This document shows positions 34,129 through 42,930 of a stretch of 64,000 nt of DNA, piece after piece. Location of the stretch: positions 1-64,000 of the forward strand of contig NZ_JAHTKP010000027.1 of assembly GCF_019192735.1 (NCBI RefSeq), written 5' to 3'. Every line of letters begins with the position of its first letter. Positions within the stretch are counted from its first letter, which is position 1. The position numbers and the translations under genes were made by a program. The stretch is from Kitasatospora aureofaciens. Lineage in GTDB: Bacteria; Actinomycetota; Actinomycetes; Streptomycetales; Streptomycetaceae. A model generated the notes under the pieces. It ran no database searches and was not told where the DNA came from. It saw nothing but the letters and a program-made list of their open reading frames with translations.

Positions 34129-35410
34129 GGGTGGTGACTCCTGAGGATGCGTCGGTGGCCGGCTGTTGTGCGACGGTGCCCTGGTGCTGTCGTACGGCGG
34201 CCGCGTGCCGTCGCTGGGTGGCGAGGAGCAGCGCGGCGAGCGGGAGCAGGCATCCGGCGAGGCCGAAGGCGGAGCGGACGCCGAGCCGGTCGGACAGGGC
34301 CCCGAGGAGCAGGGGTGCGAGCATGATGCAGGTGCTGACCAGGAGTTGGACGCGGGCCGTGGCCTGGTCGGTCCGGCCGGGGGCCGCGCTCACGGCGAGC
34401 GAGAGCGTCAGCGGGAAGAGGTTGGCGACGCCGAGGCCGCTGAGCGCGAGGCCCAGCAGGGCCGGCCAGGGGGAGGCGGCGAGCCACAGCATGAGGAAGC
34501 CGCCGGCGGCGACGGCCAGGGCGGCGGCCACCAGGACCGGAGCCGTGCGCCCGGGACGCGAATCGGCCGTCAGGCGGCTTCCGGCGAGACGGCCCGCCAG
34601 TTCGCCCCCGTAGAACAGGGCGAGTGCGGCGGCAGATTGACCGACCGTCAGGCCAGCGCTGTTGGTGAGCTGGGGCGAGGCGTAGTACGCGAGGCAGAAC
34701 TCGAACCCGACCACGGAGCCGCACAGGGTGGCGCGGAGCCAGAACACGATCGGCAGCCGGGCGTGTTCCCCCGCGTCGGCCGCAACGGCGGCGGGCGCGA
34801 CGCGGGGCTGCAACGGTTCGTTCCGGAAGGCGAGATACATGGCCCCCGCGGCGAGGGCGGGCACGAGAAGGCACCACGTCCAGGAGGCTCCGGCACCTTC
34901 GAGGCCGCTGATGACGAGGGGCGCTGTGAGCGCGCTGACACTCGCGGCGGCGTTGGCCTCGACGAGGGCCCGCGCGCGGAGGGAGTCGTGTGCGCCGTGG
35001 TGTTCGGCCAGCACCGCCAGGGCCGTGGTCTGCAGCAGGGAGCCGCCGACACCGCCCACCGCGGCCGCGCCGATCGTGGCGGTCGCGGAGAGCCCCGTCG
35101 CCAGCAGCAGGGCGCCCACGGCCAGGGCCACGAGGGCGGACCAGAAGAGCGGCCGGTGATCGAGCCGCCGTCGTATTCGGCGGAAGAGCAGGTTGGTGAG
35201 CATCGCGCCGGCCGCGAAGGCGGTGGAGTGCAGGCTCATCATCGCGTAGCTGAGGTGCAGATCCCGGCGCAGCAGCGGCAGCAACGGGCCCAGCGCGTAC
35301 AGGAGGTACGCGTAGACGGCCAGTCCGCCGTAGGCCGTGGTGGTCAGGCGGTCCCGGACGAAGGCGGGGGCCCGGTGGTCCGGGCGGCCCCGCGCGTCGG
35401 TGACGGTCAC
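34112..35410 (-). CDS. MFS transporter of the catabolic cluster
   Basis: The protein has 432 residues from a GTG overlapping the upstream stop (GTGA). About 12 hydrophobic helices are visible; the loop between helices 2 and 3 has LLFRRIRRRLDHRP. The family is the predicted arabinose-efflux-like MFS group. In this operon it is the only transporter and likely imports the substrate or exports a by-product. The open frame continues upstream to 36832 but only as an out-of-frame shadow of the dehydrogenase. Confidence 0.87.
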   Translation of the reverse strand: MTVTDARGRPDHRAPAFVRDRLTTTAYGGLAVYAYLLYALGPLLPLLRRDLHLSYAMMSLHSTAFAAGAMLTNLLFRRIRRRLDHRPLFWSALVALAVGALLLATGLSATATIGAAAVGGVGGSLLQTTALAVLAEHHGAHDSLRARALVEANAAASVSALTAPLVISGLEGAGASWTWCLLVPALAAGAMYLAFRNEPLQPRVAPAAVAADAGEHARLPIVFWLRATLCGSVVGFEFCLAYYASPQLTNSAGLTVGQSAAALALFYGGELAGRLAGSRLTADSRPGRTAPVLVAAALAVAAGGFLMLWLAASPWPALLGLALSGLGVANLFPLTLSLAVSAAPGRTDQATARVQLLVSTCIMLAPLLLGALSDRLGVRSAFGLAGCLLPLAALLLATQRRHAAAVRQHQGTVAQQPATDASSGVTTHVDRR

Positions 35411-36645
35411 CGGGGTGTCCCGGCCTGCTCGGCGAAGGCACTGGCGGCGTAGCCGTTGGTGCCGTTGGTACCGGCGGACCCGTTGGCGCCGGCCGTGCGC
35501 CGCACGTGGTCCAGCAGGACGGAAGGGGCGAGCATGGAGGTCTTCATCGAGGCTCCCCGGCCGTAGCCGGTGAACGCCTCGCGGACGGCGTCCTCGTCGC
35601 TCAGGCAGACCCGTGAGGTGATCAGCGGCTCGGGGTCGACCAGGCCCGATTCGACGAGCCGCAGCGCGACGCCGGTGACGTGGGCCGACCGGGCCATCGG
35701 GAACGAGCGCACGTCGAAGGGGGTGGAGAGCAGCCTCAGGCCCTTGGCCAGGATCATCCAGGTGTTCAGCCGCTGCGGGACGGCCGTCGCACCGTAGATG
35801 ACGTAGGCCCCGCCGGGGCGCAGCAGTCCCATCGCGAGTTCGCGGATGTCCTTGCCCGCGCTCTCGCCCCCGTCCCCGCCGTCCGCCCCCGCCGGGCCCG
35901 GGGAAGTCTGACCCGGCGGAGTGATGTGGGGCAGGGCGTCGAACACGTAGTCCGCGTACTGGTCGTGGTGTTCGCGCACGTACGCCTGCAGCTCCGCACC
36001 CTGGGTGTCGGTGTTGAAGGCGAAGGAGGCCCCGTGGCGCAGCGCGAGGGCCATCCGGTCGTCGTTGCGGTCCAGCACGGTGATCGGGCCCGCACCGAGG
36101 TGGCGGTCGAGGACCTGGACGGCCAGCTGGGCGCTCGGGCCGCAGCCGAGGACGACACAGGTGTCGCCCGGCTTCGGCGGGTTGAGCAGTAACGACCGGA
36201 GGACCGACGTGAGCGGCTCGATCACGGAGGCCAGATCGGAGGGCACGGACGGCGGCAGGACGACGGCGGCGGCCTGGTCGGCGTCGTAGAAGTTGCGCCC
36301 GGTGTACCACGCCGTCTCGACGCCGTGCCGGCCCGGGAAGAGCGGCCGGAGCGCCCGGTACTCGGCCATTCCGCCGAAGTCCGTCTGCCCCCAGTAGGTG
36401 ACCCGGTCGCCCGGCCGCACGTCGTTCCTGAGCTGTTGTCCGACCTCGACGGCCCGGCCGACGTACTCGTGCCCGGGAATGATCGGCCAGGCCTCCGGAA
36501 AGAGGTGGCCGCGGAAGTACGAGACGTCGGTCGAGCAGATGGAAACCGCCTCGGTCTCCAGCAGGATTTCGTTCTCCCGGCATTCCGGGTCGGGCACGAT
36601 GGTACGACTGAGCTCCCCGGGGGAGGTCATCAGATACGCGTACAC
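35407..36645 (-). CDS. Medium-chain zinc-dependent alcohol/polyol dehydrogenase
   Basis: This 412-residue protein starts at the GTG at 36645 with GGAGGG seven bases upstream. The catalytic zinc ligands are visible (SICSTDVSYFRG, IIPGHEYVG). The Rossmann motif is VLGCGPSAQLAVQ. The usual four-cysteine structural zinc lobe is missing, as in some sorbitol dehydrogenases. Two low-complexity inserts (PGPAGADGGDGGES and a Gly/Ala/Asn-rich tail) are unusual. It likely oxidises a sugar alcohol of the pathway. Confidence 0.87.
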   Translation of the reverse strand: MYAYLMTSPGELSRTIVPDPECRENEILLETEAVSICSTDVSYFRGHLFPEAWPIIPGHEYVGRAVEVGQQLRNDVRPGDRVTYWGQTDFGGMAEYRALRPLFPGRHGVETAWYTGRNFYDADQAAAVVLPPSVPSDLASVIEPLTSVLRSLLLNPPKPGDTCVVLGCGPSAQLAVQVLDRHLGAGPITVLDRNDDRMALALRHGASFAFNTDTQGAELQAYVREHHDQYADYVFDALPHITPPGQTSPGPAGADGGDGGESAGKDIRELAMGLLRPGGAYVIYGATAVPQRLNTWMILAKGLRLLSTPFDVRSFPMARSAHVTGVALRLVESGLVDPEPLITSRVCLSDEDAVREAFTGYGRGASMKTSMLAPSVLLDHVRRTAGANGSAGTNGTNGYAASAFAEQAGTPR

Positions 36646-36797
36646 GGTATTCCCTCCACGCATGCATGAAATTCCACGACACTCGAATCGGCCCGGGCCG
36701 CGTCGCCCTGCCGACAGTGCAGTTCCCCTCGGAAATTCCCGGCATGATTTCACCGGCACCGTTGCCGTCACTCGAACCGCGGGTCGCTCGGGTGATT

Positions 36798-37526
36798 TCA
36801 GGAATCGACCTCGAAGGCGACATCGAGGGCATATCTGTCGCCCGCGTACCGGGACTCGGTGAGTTCGAGCGGCCGGTCGTCCTGGTCCAGGATCAGGCGC
36901 TCCTCGACCAGCAGCGCGGAACCCGGTGCCACGGCGAGCAGGTCGGCCTCGACCTCGCCGGCCGCCGCGGCCCTGATGGACGAGTGCCCGCGCGTCGGGA
37001 TCCGGCCGAGCCCGGCCAGCGCCTCGTGCATCGACGCGGTCGTGAAGTCCACGTCCAGCAGGGCGGACAGGGCCTCGGGGAACACCGCCCGCTCCAGCGC
37101 GGTCGGGATCCGGTCGGCCAGCCGCACCCGGCAGATCTCCACGACCCGCGCCTGCGCGACCCGCGCCGATCCGGGCAGCCGGAGCCGGTTGACCTCCTCC
37201 GGCAGGGCCGCCCGGGTGCCGGCCGAAATCAGCCGGGACGAAGGCGTCCGGCCTTGCCGGCGCATTTCCTCGCTGAACCGCACGAGGCTTTCCACACGGC
37301 GGTGGGTCGGCGGCTCGGCGACGAATGTCCCGCGCCCGGAAACGCGGTACACGAGGCCTTCTGTGACGAGCCGTTGAACGGCTGCTCTGGCAGTCATTCG
37401 GCTTACCCCAAACTCCTCGCACAACGCCGTTTCCGAGGGTAGCGGGTCGTGTGGTCGATGCTCGGCGATCCGGCTTCGAAGCGCCTGTTCGATCTGGTAG
37501 TACCTGGGTGCAAAATCCGTTCCCAA
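36798..37526 (-). CDS. GntR/UTRA-family repressor of the catabolic cluster
   Basis: The protein has 242 residues. The winged helix is at about 10-75 (LPSETALCEEFGVSRMTARA, GLVYRVSGRGTFVAEPPTHR). The UTRA effector domain fills the rest (LEEV-like segment LPEEVNRLRLPGSARVAQAR, SLLV-like end ESRYAGDRYALDVAFEVDS). UTRA regulators of this kind bind phosphorylated sugars. GTCTAG-containing inverted repeats upstream (37556-37584) and before deoC (37709-37726) are the probable operators, so it would control both divergent arms. Confidence 0.92.
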   Translation of the reverse strand: MGTDFAPRYYQIEQALRSRIAEHRPHDPLPSETALCEEFGVSRMTARAAVQRLVTEGLVYRVSGRGTFVAEPPTHRRVESLVRFSEEMRRQGRTPSSRLISAGTRAALPEEVNRLRLPGSARVAQARVVEICRVRLADRIPTALERAVFPEALSALLDVDFTTASMHEALAGLGRIPTRGHSSIRAAAAGEVEADLLAVAPGSALLVEERLILDQDDRPLELTESRYAGDRYALDVAFEVDS

Positions 37527-37555
37527 AAGGGGGCCTCCGAAATTGAGAGTACGCC

Positions 37556-37584
37556 GTCTAGCTGTCTAGTCAACCAGCCTAGAC
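37556..37584. promoter_or_regulatory. Probable GntR operator, regulator side
   Basis: GTCTAG at 37556 and 37564 and its inverse CTAGAC at 37579-37584 lie 30-58 bp upstream of the regulator start. The core resembles the GTCTAGAC motif of DasR-type GntR sites. It suggests autoregulation. Confidence 0.6.
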
Positions 37585-37708
37585 CTGAACAGAGCGGGAC
37601 AGATGCCCATGAATGGCAGCAGGGGCAAGAGGTGTGCAAGGTGATCTGCGCCACAGCGGAACGGGCTGTCGGCTCGGGGTCGGCCCACCGGGGCTTCGGC
37701 CGCCTGGT

Positions 37709-37726
37709 TGTCTAGCCGTATAGACA
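37709..37726. promoter_or_regulatory. Probable GntR operator, deoC side
   Basis: TGTCTA (37709-37714) and TAGACA (37721-37726) form a perfect inverted repeat around GCCGTA, about 95 bp upstream of deoC. It shares the TCTAG core with the operator near 37556. Confidence 0.6.
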
Positions 37727-37819
37727 GCTAGATGGCACGGGTCTATGGTCGAAGCAGTCCGCACTGCCGCACCTCCCTTACCGGTCGAAACGCGCAACGC
37801 CCACCCTAAGGACAGGCTC

Positions 37820-38512
37820 ATGGACCTCACCAGCATCGATGTCCCGCAGCTGGCCAAGATGATCGACCACTCGCTCCTGCGGCCCGAACTGACCACCGAT
37901 GAGGTCCTACGGGGCTGCGCACTGGCCGCGAGCTACGACGTCGCCTCCGTCTGCGTGCGCCCCGCCGACGTCGCCCTGGCGGCCAAGGCGCTCGCCGGCA
38001 CCGGGGTCGCGGTCGGCACCGTCATCGGCTTCCCGCACGGCGGGTCCACCACGGCCGTCAAGGTCCACGAGGCCGAGGTCGCCCTGTCCCAGGGGGCGGC
38101 CGAACTCGACATGGTGCTCACCATCGGCCTGCTGCGCAGCGGGGACGACCGCGCGGTGGGGCAGGACATCGAGGCGGTCGTGGAGGTGGCGGCCGGCGCC
38201 GGCCCGGTCAAGGTGATCTTCGAGAACGCCTACCTCACCGACGAGGAGAAGATCCGCGCCTGCCGCCTCAGCGCGCTGGCGGGCGCCGACTTCGTGAAGA
38301 CCTCCACCGGCTTCGCGCCCGGCGGAGCAACCCTGGAGGACGTCAGGCTGATGCGCGCCAACACCCCCGCACACATGAAGGTCAAGGCGGCGGGCGGCGT
38401 CCGCACCCTCGACCGCATGCTGGAGTTCGTGGCCGCGGGCGCCGAACGCTTCGGGGCCACCACCACCGCCACCATCCTCGACGACCTCGCCGCCCGCCGC
38501 GCCGCGGCCTGA
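37820..38512 (+). CDS. deoC: Deoxyribose-phosphate aldolase
   Basis: The 230-residue protein is normal for DeoC. I chose the ATG at 37820, with AAGGA upstream. The motifs are VASVCVRPADVALAAKAL, VGTVIGFPHGG, VKVIFENAYLTDEEKIRACR and ADFVKTSTGFAPGGAT, which holds the Schiff-base Lys. It splits 2-deoxyribose-5-phosphate into acetaldehyde and glyceraldehyde-3-phosphate. It is divergent from the GntR cluster, which lacks nucleoside phosphorylases. The cluster may therefore use a deoxy-sugar or a related aldol substrate. Confidence 0.93.
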   Translation: MDLTSIDVPQLAKMIDHSLLRPELTTDEVLRGCALAASYDVASVCVRPADVALAAKALAGTGVAVGTVIGFPHGGSTTAVKVHEAEVALSQGAAELDMVLTIGLLRSGDDRAVGQDIEAVVEVAAGAGPVKVIFENAYLTDEEKIRACRLSALAGADFVKTSTGFAPGGATLEDVRLMRANTPAHMKVKAAGGVRTLDRMLEFVAAGAERFGATTTATILDDLAARRAAA

Positions 38513-38607
38513 CCCCCGCGCCCCGTGGTCGCCGGCCGCCGACCTGACGCGGCGTCCGGCGACCACGGCTCCCATCTCCACGGCATGCTCCCCACAGGCC
38601 CGGGCGG

Positions 38608-38639
38608 TTGACTTTGCCCCCAGGGGCAAGGTCTATCGT
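38608..38639 (+). promoter_or_regulatory. MerR-type promoter before the methyltransferase
   Basis: TTGACT (38608-38613) and TATCGT (38634-38639) are -35 and -10-like boxes separated by 20 bp, longer than normal. The spacer holds a perfect inverted repeat TTGCCCC-CA-GGGGCAA (38614-38629). An overlong spacer filled by a palindrome is the hallmark of MerR-activated promoters. No merR gene is in the window. Confidence 0.7.
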
Positions 38640-38711
38640 CGTACCGGTTGCCGGGCAGGTGAGCCCGGCGAGCATGCCGGGCAAGTACGGGAATTGGCTG
38701 AAGGGAGCCTC

Positions 38712-39485
38712 ATGAGACAGCGGATGGCGGACGGCAGCGCGGGCGACGCGGACTACGGCACGATCGGGGGATCGTACGCCTCCTACCGGCAACCCGAGCC
38801 ACGGATAGCCGCGTTGATCGAGCAGGCACTGGCCGGCGCGCGCACCGTGGTCAACGTGGGCGCCGGGGCCGGCTCGTACGAGTCGGCGGCGTTCGACGTG
38901 ACCCCGGTGGAACCGTCGGCGTCGATGCGTGCCCAGCGGCCCGCGCACCTGCCCGAGGCGATCGACGGGGTCGCCGAGAACCTGCCGTTCGCCGACGACA
39001 CGTTCGACGCCGCGATGACCACGTTCAGCGTGCACCAGTGGAGCGACGTGAAGGCCGGGCTGCGGGAGATGCGCAGGGTCGCCCGCGGCCCGGTCGTCGT
39101 CCTCACCTGCGACCCGGACCTGGTACGGGACTTCTGGCTGCACGAGTACGCGCCGCTGGTGCTCGACACCGAAGCGCGGCGCTACCCGTCGATCCGGGAC
39201 ATCACCGAGGCCCTGGGCGGCCGGGCCGACGTCACCACGGTGCCGATCCCGGCCGACTGCGTCGACGGCTTCAACGAGGCGTACTACGCCCGCCCCGAAC
39301 TCCTGCTGGACCCGGCCGCCCGCCAGTCCTGTTCGGCGTGGAGCTTCGTCGAACCGGACCTGGCCCGGCAGTACACCGAGCGGCTCGCGCAGGACCTCGC
39401 CGACGGCACGTGGGACGAGCGGTACGGCCACCTGCGGCGGCAGTCCCACCTGAACGGATCGCTCGTCCTGATCCGCGCCACCTGA
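38712..39485 (+). CDS. SAM-dependent class I methyltransferase
   Basis: The protein has 257 residues from the ATG at 38712, with GAAGGGA upstream. The SAM-binding motif I is VVNVGAGAGSYE, the acidic second strand is in VTPVEPS, and motif II/III regions are FAAD-like (LPFADDTFDAAMTTFSVHQW). It belongs to the ubiE/Methyltransf_11 group. The substrate is unknown. The preceding MerR-type promoter suggests induction by a small molecule. Confidence 0.85.
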   Translation: MRQRMADGSAGDADYGTIGGSYASYRQPEPRIAALIEQALAGARTVVNVGAGAGSYESAAFDVTPVEPSASMRAQRPAHLPEAIDGVAENLPFADDTFDAAMTTFSVHQWSDVKAGLREMRRVARGPVVVLTCDPDLVRDFWLHEYAPLVLDTEARRYPSIRDITEALGGRADVTTVPIPADCVDGFNEAYYARPELLLDPAARQSCSAWSFVEPDLARQYTERLAQDLADGTWDERYGHLRRQSHLNGSLVLIRAT

Positions 39486-39502
39486 CCCCGAGCCGAACGC
39501 GC

Positions 39503-39534
39503 GCCCGGCCCGGATCGCGCGATCCGGGCCGGGC
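39503..39534. terminator. Bidirectional hairpin between convergent genes
   Basis: A perfect 32-bp palindrome (arms of 16, GCCCGGCCCGGATCGC) lies between the convergent methyltransferase and MFS genes. There is no T tract on either side, as is common for actinobacterial terminators. Confidence 0.75.
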
Positions 39535-39588
39535 CCCGTCTGCCGGTCAGTCGAGCGCGGCGAACACGCCGGGTCCGGATCCGGGTCG

Positions 39589-40968
39589 TCAGAGGCGCTC
39601 GGGGACCGGGTTGCCGACGGCCTCGATGGCGCGGCGGACCGGAACCTTCGCCAGCACGGCGAAGCCGATGACGAAGAACACCAGCAGCGAGATGATCGCC
39701 GAACGGTAGCTGCCGGTGATCTGGTACGCGAGGCCGAAGACCAGCGGACCCATCCAACTGGTGCCGCGGTCGCTGATCTTGTAGACGCTGAAGTACTCGG
39801 CCTCCCGGCCGGCCGGGATGAGGTGGGAGAACAGCGAGCGCGAGAGCGCCTGGCTGCCCCCGAGTACCAGGCCGATCATGCAGGCCAGGGCGAAGAACCA
39901 GGCCGGCCGGTGGGCGGGCATGAAGTACCCGAGGGCGAGGGTGATCACCCAGCCGACCAGGGAGCCGAGGACGGTCCGCTTGGCGCCGTACCGGCCGGCG
40001 ATGCGGCCGAGGAGCAGCGCGCCGCCGATCGCCACGATCTGGACCACCAGGACGGCGGCGACCAACGTGGTCTGGTCCATGCCGAGTTCCTCGCTGCCGT
40101 ACAGGGAGGCCTGGGAGACGACGGTCTGGATGCCGTCGTTGTAGCAGAGGAAGGCGCCCAGGTAGAGCAGGGTGAGCGGGTAGCGGCGCATGCCGCGCAG
40201 GGTGCGGGCGAGTTCGCGCAGGCTGCCGGCGGCGGGGCGGTCGGGCGCGACCTGGGTACGGCCGGGGGCCACGCCGGCGCGGGAGGGCAGCCGGAGCAGC
40301 GGGACGACGGTGAACAGTGCCCACCAGAGGCCGGCCGAGGCCAGGCAGATCCGCACGGCGGTGCCGGAGGAGAGGCCGAGCGCGTCATGGCCCTCGAACA
40401 GCGCCAGGTTGGCGATCAGCAGCAGACCGCCGCCCGCGTAGCCGTAGGCCCAGCCCTTGGACGAGACCGCGTCGCGCTCGTCGGGCGTGGCCAGGCCCGG
40501 AAGGTAGGCGTACGACAGCGCGACCGACACCGCGTACGCGATGTTGGCTATCACCAGCAGTCCGCCGCCGAGCAGGTAGCGGTCGCCGCCGAGGAAGAAC
40601 ATCCCCATCGTGGCGGTCGCGCCGACGTAGGCGAAGCCGCACATCAGTTCCTTGTGCCGCCCGGTGCGGTCCGCGACCGTGCCGGCCAGCAGCATCGCCA
40701 CGACCGAGACCAGGACGGAGAACGACACCGTGTACGGGAAGAACGACCCCGCGCGGACCGAGAGGCCGAGCGGGTGCACGTCGCCGGACGCGTCGGCGGC
40801 GTTCTTGGCGATGGAGGTCAGGTACGGCCCGAGGAACACCGTCAGGACGGTGGCCGAGAAGGCGGCGTTGGCCCAGTCGTTGATGTACCAGCCGAACTGC
40901 ATCCGGCGCAGGTCGCGGCCGTCGGCCGCGGTGGCCGGGTGGTCCGGCAGGTGGGTCGCGGTGTTCAT
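39589..40968 (-). CDS. UMF1/Atg22-type MFS transporter
   Basis: This gene encodes 459 residues and starts at the ATG overlapping the upstream stop. Its N-terminus (MQFGWYINDWANAAFSATVL) is diagnostic of the UMF1 (Atg22-like) family; WANAAF and later NDGIQTVV also fit. About 12 helices are present. Related proteins export small metabolites. Co-translation with the glycerophosphodiesterase suggests handling of glycerol-phosphate products or alcohols, which is inference. Confidence 0.88.
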   Translation of the reverse strand: MNTATHLPDHPATAADGRDLRRMQFGWYINDWANAAFSATVLTVFLGPYLTSIAKNAADASGDVHPLGLSVRAGSFFPYTVSFSVLVSVVAMLLAGTVADRTGRHKELMCGFAYVGATATMGMFFLGGDRYLLGGGLLVIANIAYAVSVALSYAYLPGLATPDERDAVSSKGWAYGYAGGGLLLIANLALFEGHDALGLSSGTAVRICLASAGLWWALFTVVPLLRLPSRAGVAPGRTQVAPDRPAAGSLRELARTLRGMRRYPLTLLYLGAFLCYNDGIQTVVSQASLYGSEELGMDQTTLVAAVLVVQIVAIGGALLLGRIAGRYGAKRTVLGSLVGWVITLALGYFMPAHRPAWFFALACMIGLVLGGSQALSRSLFSHLIPAGREAEYFSVYKISDRGTSWMGPLVFGLAYQITGSYRSAIISLLVFFVIGFAVLAKVPVRRAIEAVGNPVPERL

Positions 40969-41810
40969 GGGGTTCCAATCACCGTGCTGGAGCCGCTGCT
41001 GCCGTCGGTCCAGCAGCCGCGCTCGCCGAGGACGTCGCGCAGGACGTCGATGCGATCGGCCATGATGCCATCCACACCCAGGTCGAGGAGAGCCCTGATC
41101 CGTGTGGGGTCGTCCACAGTCCAGACGTGGACCTGCAGGCCGTGACGGTGGGCGGTGCGCACGAAGGCCCGGTCGACCACCCGGACGCCCCGGTGCCGCT
41201 CCGGCACCTGCGCGCACACCCCGGACCACGGCGCCCGGCGTTCGCGGAGCAGTGGCTCAGGGATCAGCGTCTCGGCCAGCGAGTGCAACCGCAGCCGTGC
41301 CACCTCGCGCGGGCCGAGCGAGGTGGCCAGCCGGGGACCGGCGGCGGCGCGGACGGCGGCGAGGCGGGTGTCGGAGAAGCCACCGACGCAGACCCGGTCC
41401 CACGCGTCGGTGCGGCGGATCGCCTCGACCAGCGGCCGTACGGCCGGCTCCACCTTGACGTCGACGTTGAAGCGGGCCTCGGGGAACGCGCCGAGCAGGT
41501 CCTCCAGCAGCGGGATGGGCTCGGTGCCACCGATCCGGGCCTGCCCGACCGTGCGCCAGGGCAGTTCGGCGATCGTCCCGGCCCGGTCGGTGACCCGGTC
41601 GAGGCGGGTGTCGTGGAACGCCACCAGCACGCCGTCGGCGGTCGCGTGCACGTCCGTCTCCAGGTACCGGTAGCCGAGGGCGACGGCGGCCTCGAACGCG
41701 GCGAGCGAGTTCTCGGGGTGCCCGAGATCACCGCCCCGGTGCGCGAAGGCGAGCGGCCCTCGGTGGTCGAGGAAGGGGTGCATCTCGGGCTCCGAGGTTC
41801 TTGCGTTCAT
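40965..41810 (-). CDS. Glycerophosphodiester phosphodiesterase (GDPD)
   Basis: The 281-residue protein has the GDPD catalytic set: HRGGDLGHPENS (His-Arg), ETDVHATADGVLVAFHD (Glu, Asp, His) and FNVDVKVEP. The C-terminal LQVHVWTVDDPTRIRALLDL is family-typical. There is no signal peptide, so it acts inside the cell on glycerophosphodiesters, releasing glycerol-3-phosphate. An inverted repeat TGACAG/CTGTCA lies about 65 bp upstream (near 41875-41893) and could regulate it. Confidence 0.92.
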   Translation of the reverse strand: MNARTSEPEMHPFLDHRGPLAFAHRGGDLGHPENSLAAFEAAVALGYRYLETDVHATADGVLVAFHDTRLDRVTDRAGTIAELPWRTVGQARIGGTEPIPLLEDLLGAFPEARFNVDVKVEPAVRPLVEAIRRTDAWDRVCVGGFSDTRLAAVRAAAGPRLATSLGPREVARLRLHSLAETLIPEPLLRERRAPWSGVCAQVPERHRGVRVVDRAFVRTAHRHGLQVHVWTVDDPTRIRALLDLGVDGIMADRIDVLRDVLGERGCWTDGSSGSSTVIGTP

Positions 41811-41986
41811 GGGGGGACGGGCAGGGGGCAGCGCAGCCCGTTCCGCCTGCGTCCCGGATCACACGCGTGACAGTATTACGCAGCCTGTCAAGTAGTAACG
41901 GTGGGTGCGGCGTCGACGACGCGACCAATCGGGCCCTCTTCCCGCGTCGCCACCGAGCAGGAAGGGGGCCTTCCGGGCTGAGGAAG

Positions 41987-42664
41987 TCAGCGGCGGCGGA
42001 CGGGAGTTCGGCCGACGGCCGTGAGGGTGAGACCCCGGACCACGAAGGCGACACCGTGGGTGATGGCGGCTTCGCGCTCCTCCTCGGACAGCTCGGCGCG
42101 CGGGCCGAGCAGGAGCAGGGAGAGCCCGTGAACGCCGGCCCAGGCGTTGAGGGTGGCCGTCTCCACGGGGTCGGCCAGGAGGTGCGCGGCGTCGATCGCG
42201 GTGAGGGCCTCCTGGAGGATGGCGAAGGGCCCGCGCCGCGCCGCCACTGTGGGGGCCGGGTCGGTGGGCTCGGCGGCGCGCGGCCGGCAGCCCGGGAAGG
42301 CGGTGGCGAACAGCCCCGGTTCGGCCAGGGCGTAGCGGATGTAGCCGCGACCGACGGCGGCGAGCCGGCTCACCGCGTCGGCCCCTGCGTCGCCCGTGGG
42401 TTCGCACCGGCTCAGCTCGGCGTCCATGGCCTCGGCCAGCCGGCGGCGGGCCTCCAGCGCCACCTCGTCGATCAGGTCCGGCAGGGCGGAGAAGTGCCGG
42501 TAGGCCGCGTTGGGCGAGACGCCGACGCGACGTGCGGTCTCGCGCAGGACGATGGTCGACGGGCCGCCTTCACGGGCGAGTTCGACTCCGGCCTGCACCA
42601 GCGCTTCGCGGAGGTTCCCGTGGTGGTAGGCCCTTTGCTCCGGGGTGGTGGGCGCTGAATCCAT
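41987..42664 (-). CDS. TetR-family regulator with WHG C-terminal domain
   Basis: The protein has 225 residues from the ATG at 42664. The N-terminal DNA-binding region is RAYHHGNLREALVQAGVELA and VGVSPNAAYRHFSALPDLID. The C-terminal segment GRGYIRYALAEPGLFATAFPGC is of the WHG type. It is divergent from the DUF2306 membrane-protein gene at 42931 and is likely its repressor. Confidence 0.9.
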   Translation of the reverse strand: MDSAPTTPEQRAYHHGNLREALVQAGVELAREGGPSTIVLRETARRVGVSPNAAYRHFSALPDLIDEVALEARRRLAEAMDAELSRCEPTGDAGADAVSRLAAVGRGYIRYALAEPGLFATAFPGCRPRAAEPTDPAPTVAARRGPFAILQEALTAIDAAHLLADPVETATLNAWAGVHGLSLLLLGPRAELSEEEREAAITHGVAFVVRGLTLTAVGRTPVRRR

Positions 42665-42670
42665 GCTCAA

Positions 42671-42687
42671 TGTTAACAGCGTGAACA
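42671..42687. promoter_or_regulatory. Candidate TetR operator
   Basis: TGTTAACAGCGTGAACA is a near-perfect inverted repeat just upstream of the TetR start. GTTCAC recurs near 42833 before the divergent gene. Both positions suit auto- and cross-regulation. Confidence 0.4.
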
Positions 42688-42930
42688 CTTTCGTCGACGA
42701 GTCGCCCCCGGTCTGATCCGTCGACGAGGCAGAGTCGGCTTCTCGCCCTCGAATCCCATGGTGCTGCCCGGTAATTGAGCCACTGCCGACTGTGAGCCGG
42801 GGATGTTGACGGCGTCCACATCGGCGCGTAAGTTCACACTGTCCACATTGGGGGGGGTGACTGCCGAACCGGCCGTGCGGCTACCTACTGGACGTGATCC
42901 CACCTCACATCGAGCAGATCGGGGACTTCC

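Noticed and set aside
34112..36832. A single 906-residue frame that would fuse the MFS transporter to an upstream segment
   Set aside because: Only the part up to 35410 is the transporter. The upstream part is out of frame with the dehydrogenase gene that clearly occupies it. The GTGA overlap sets the real start.
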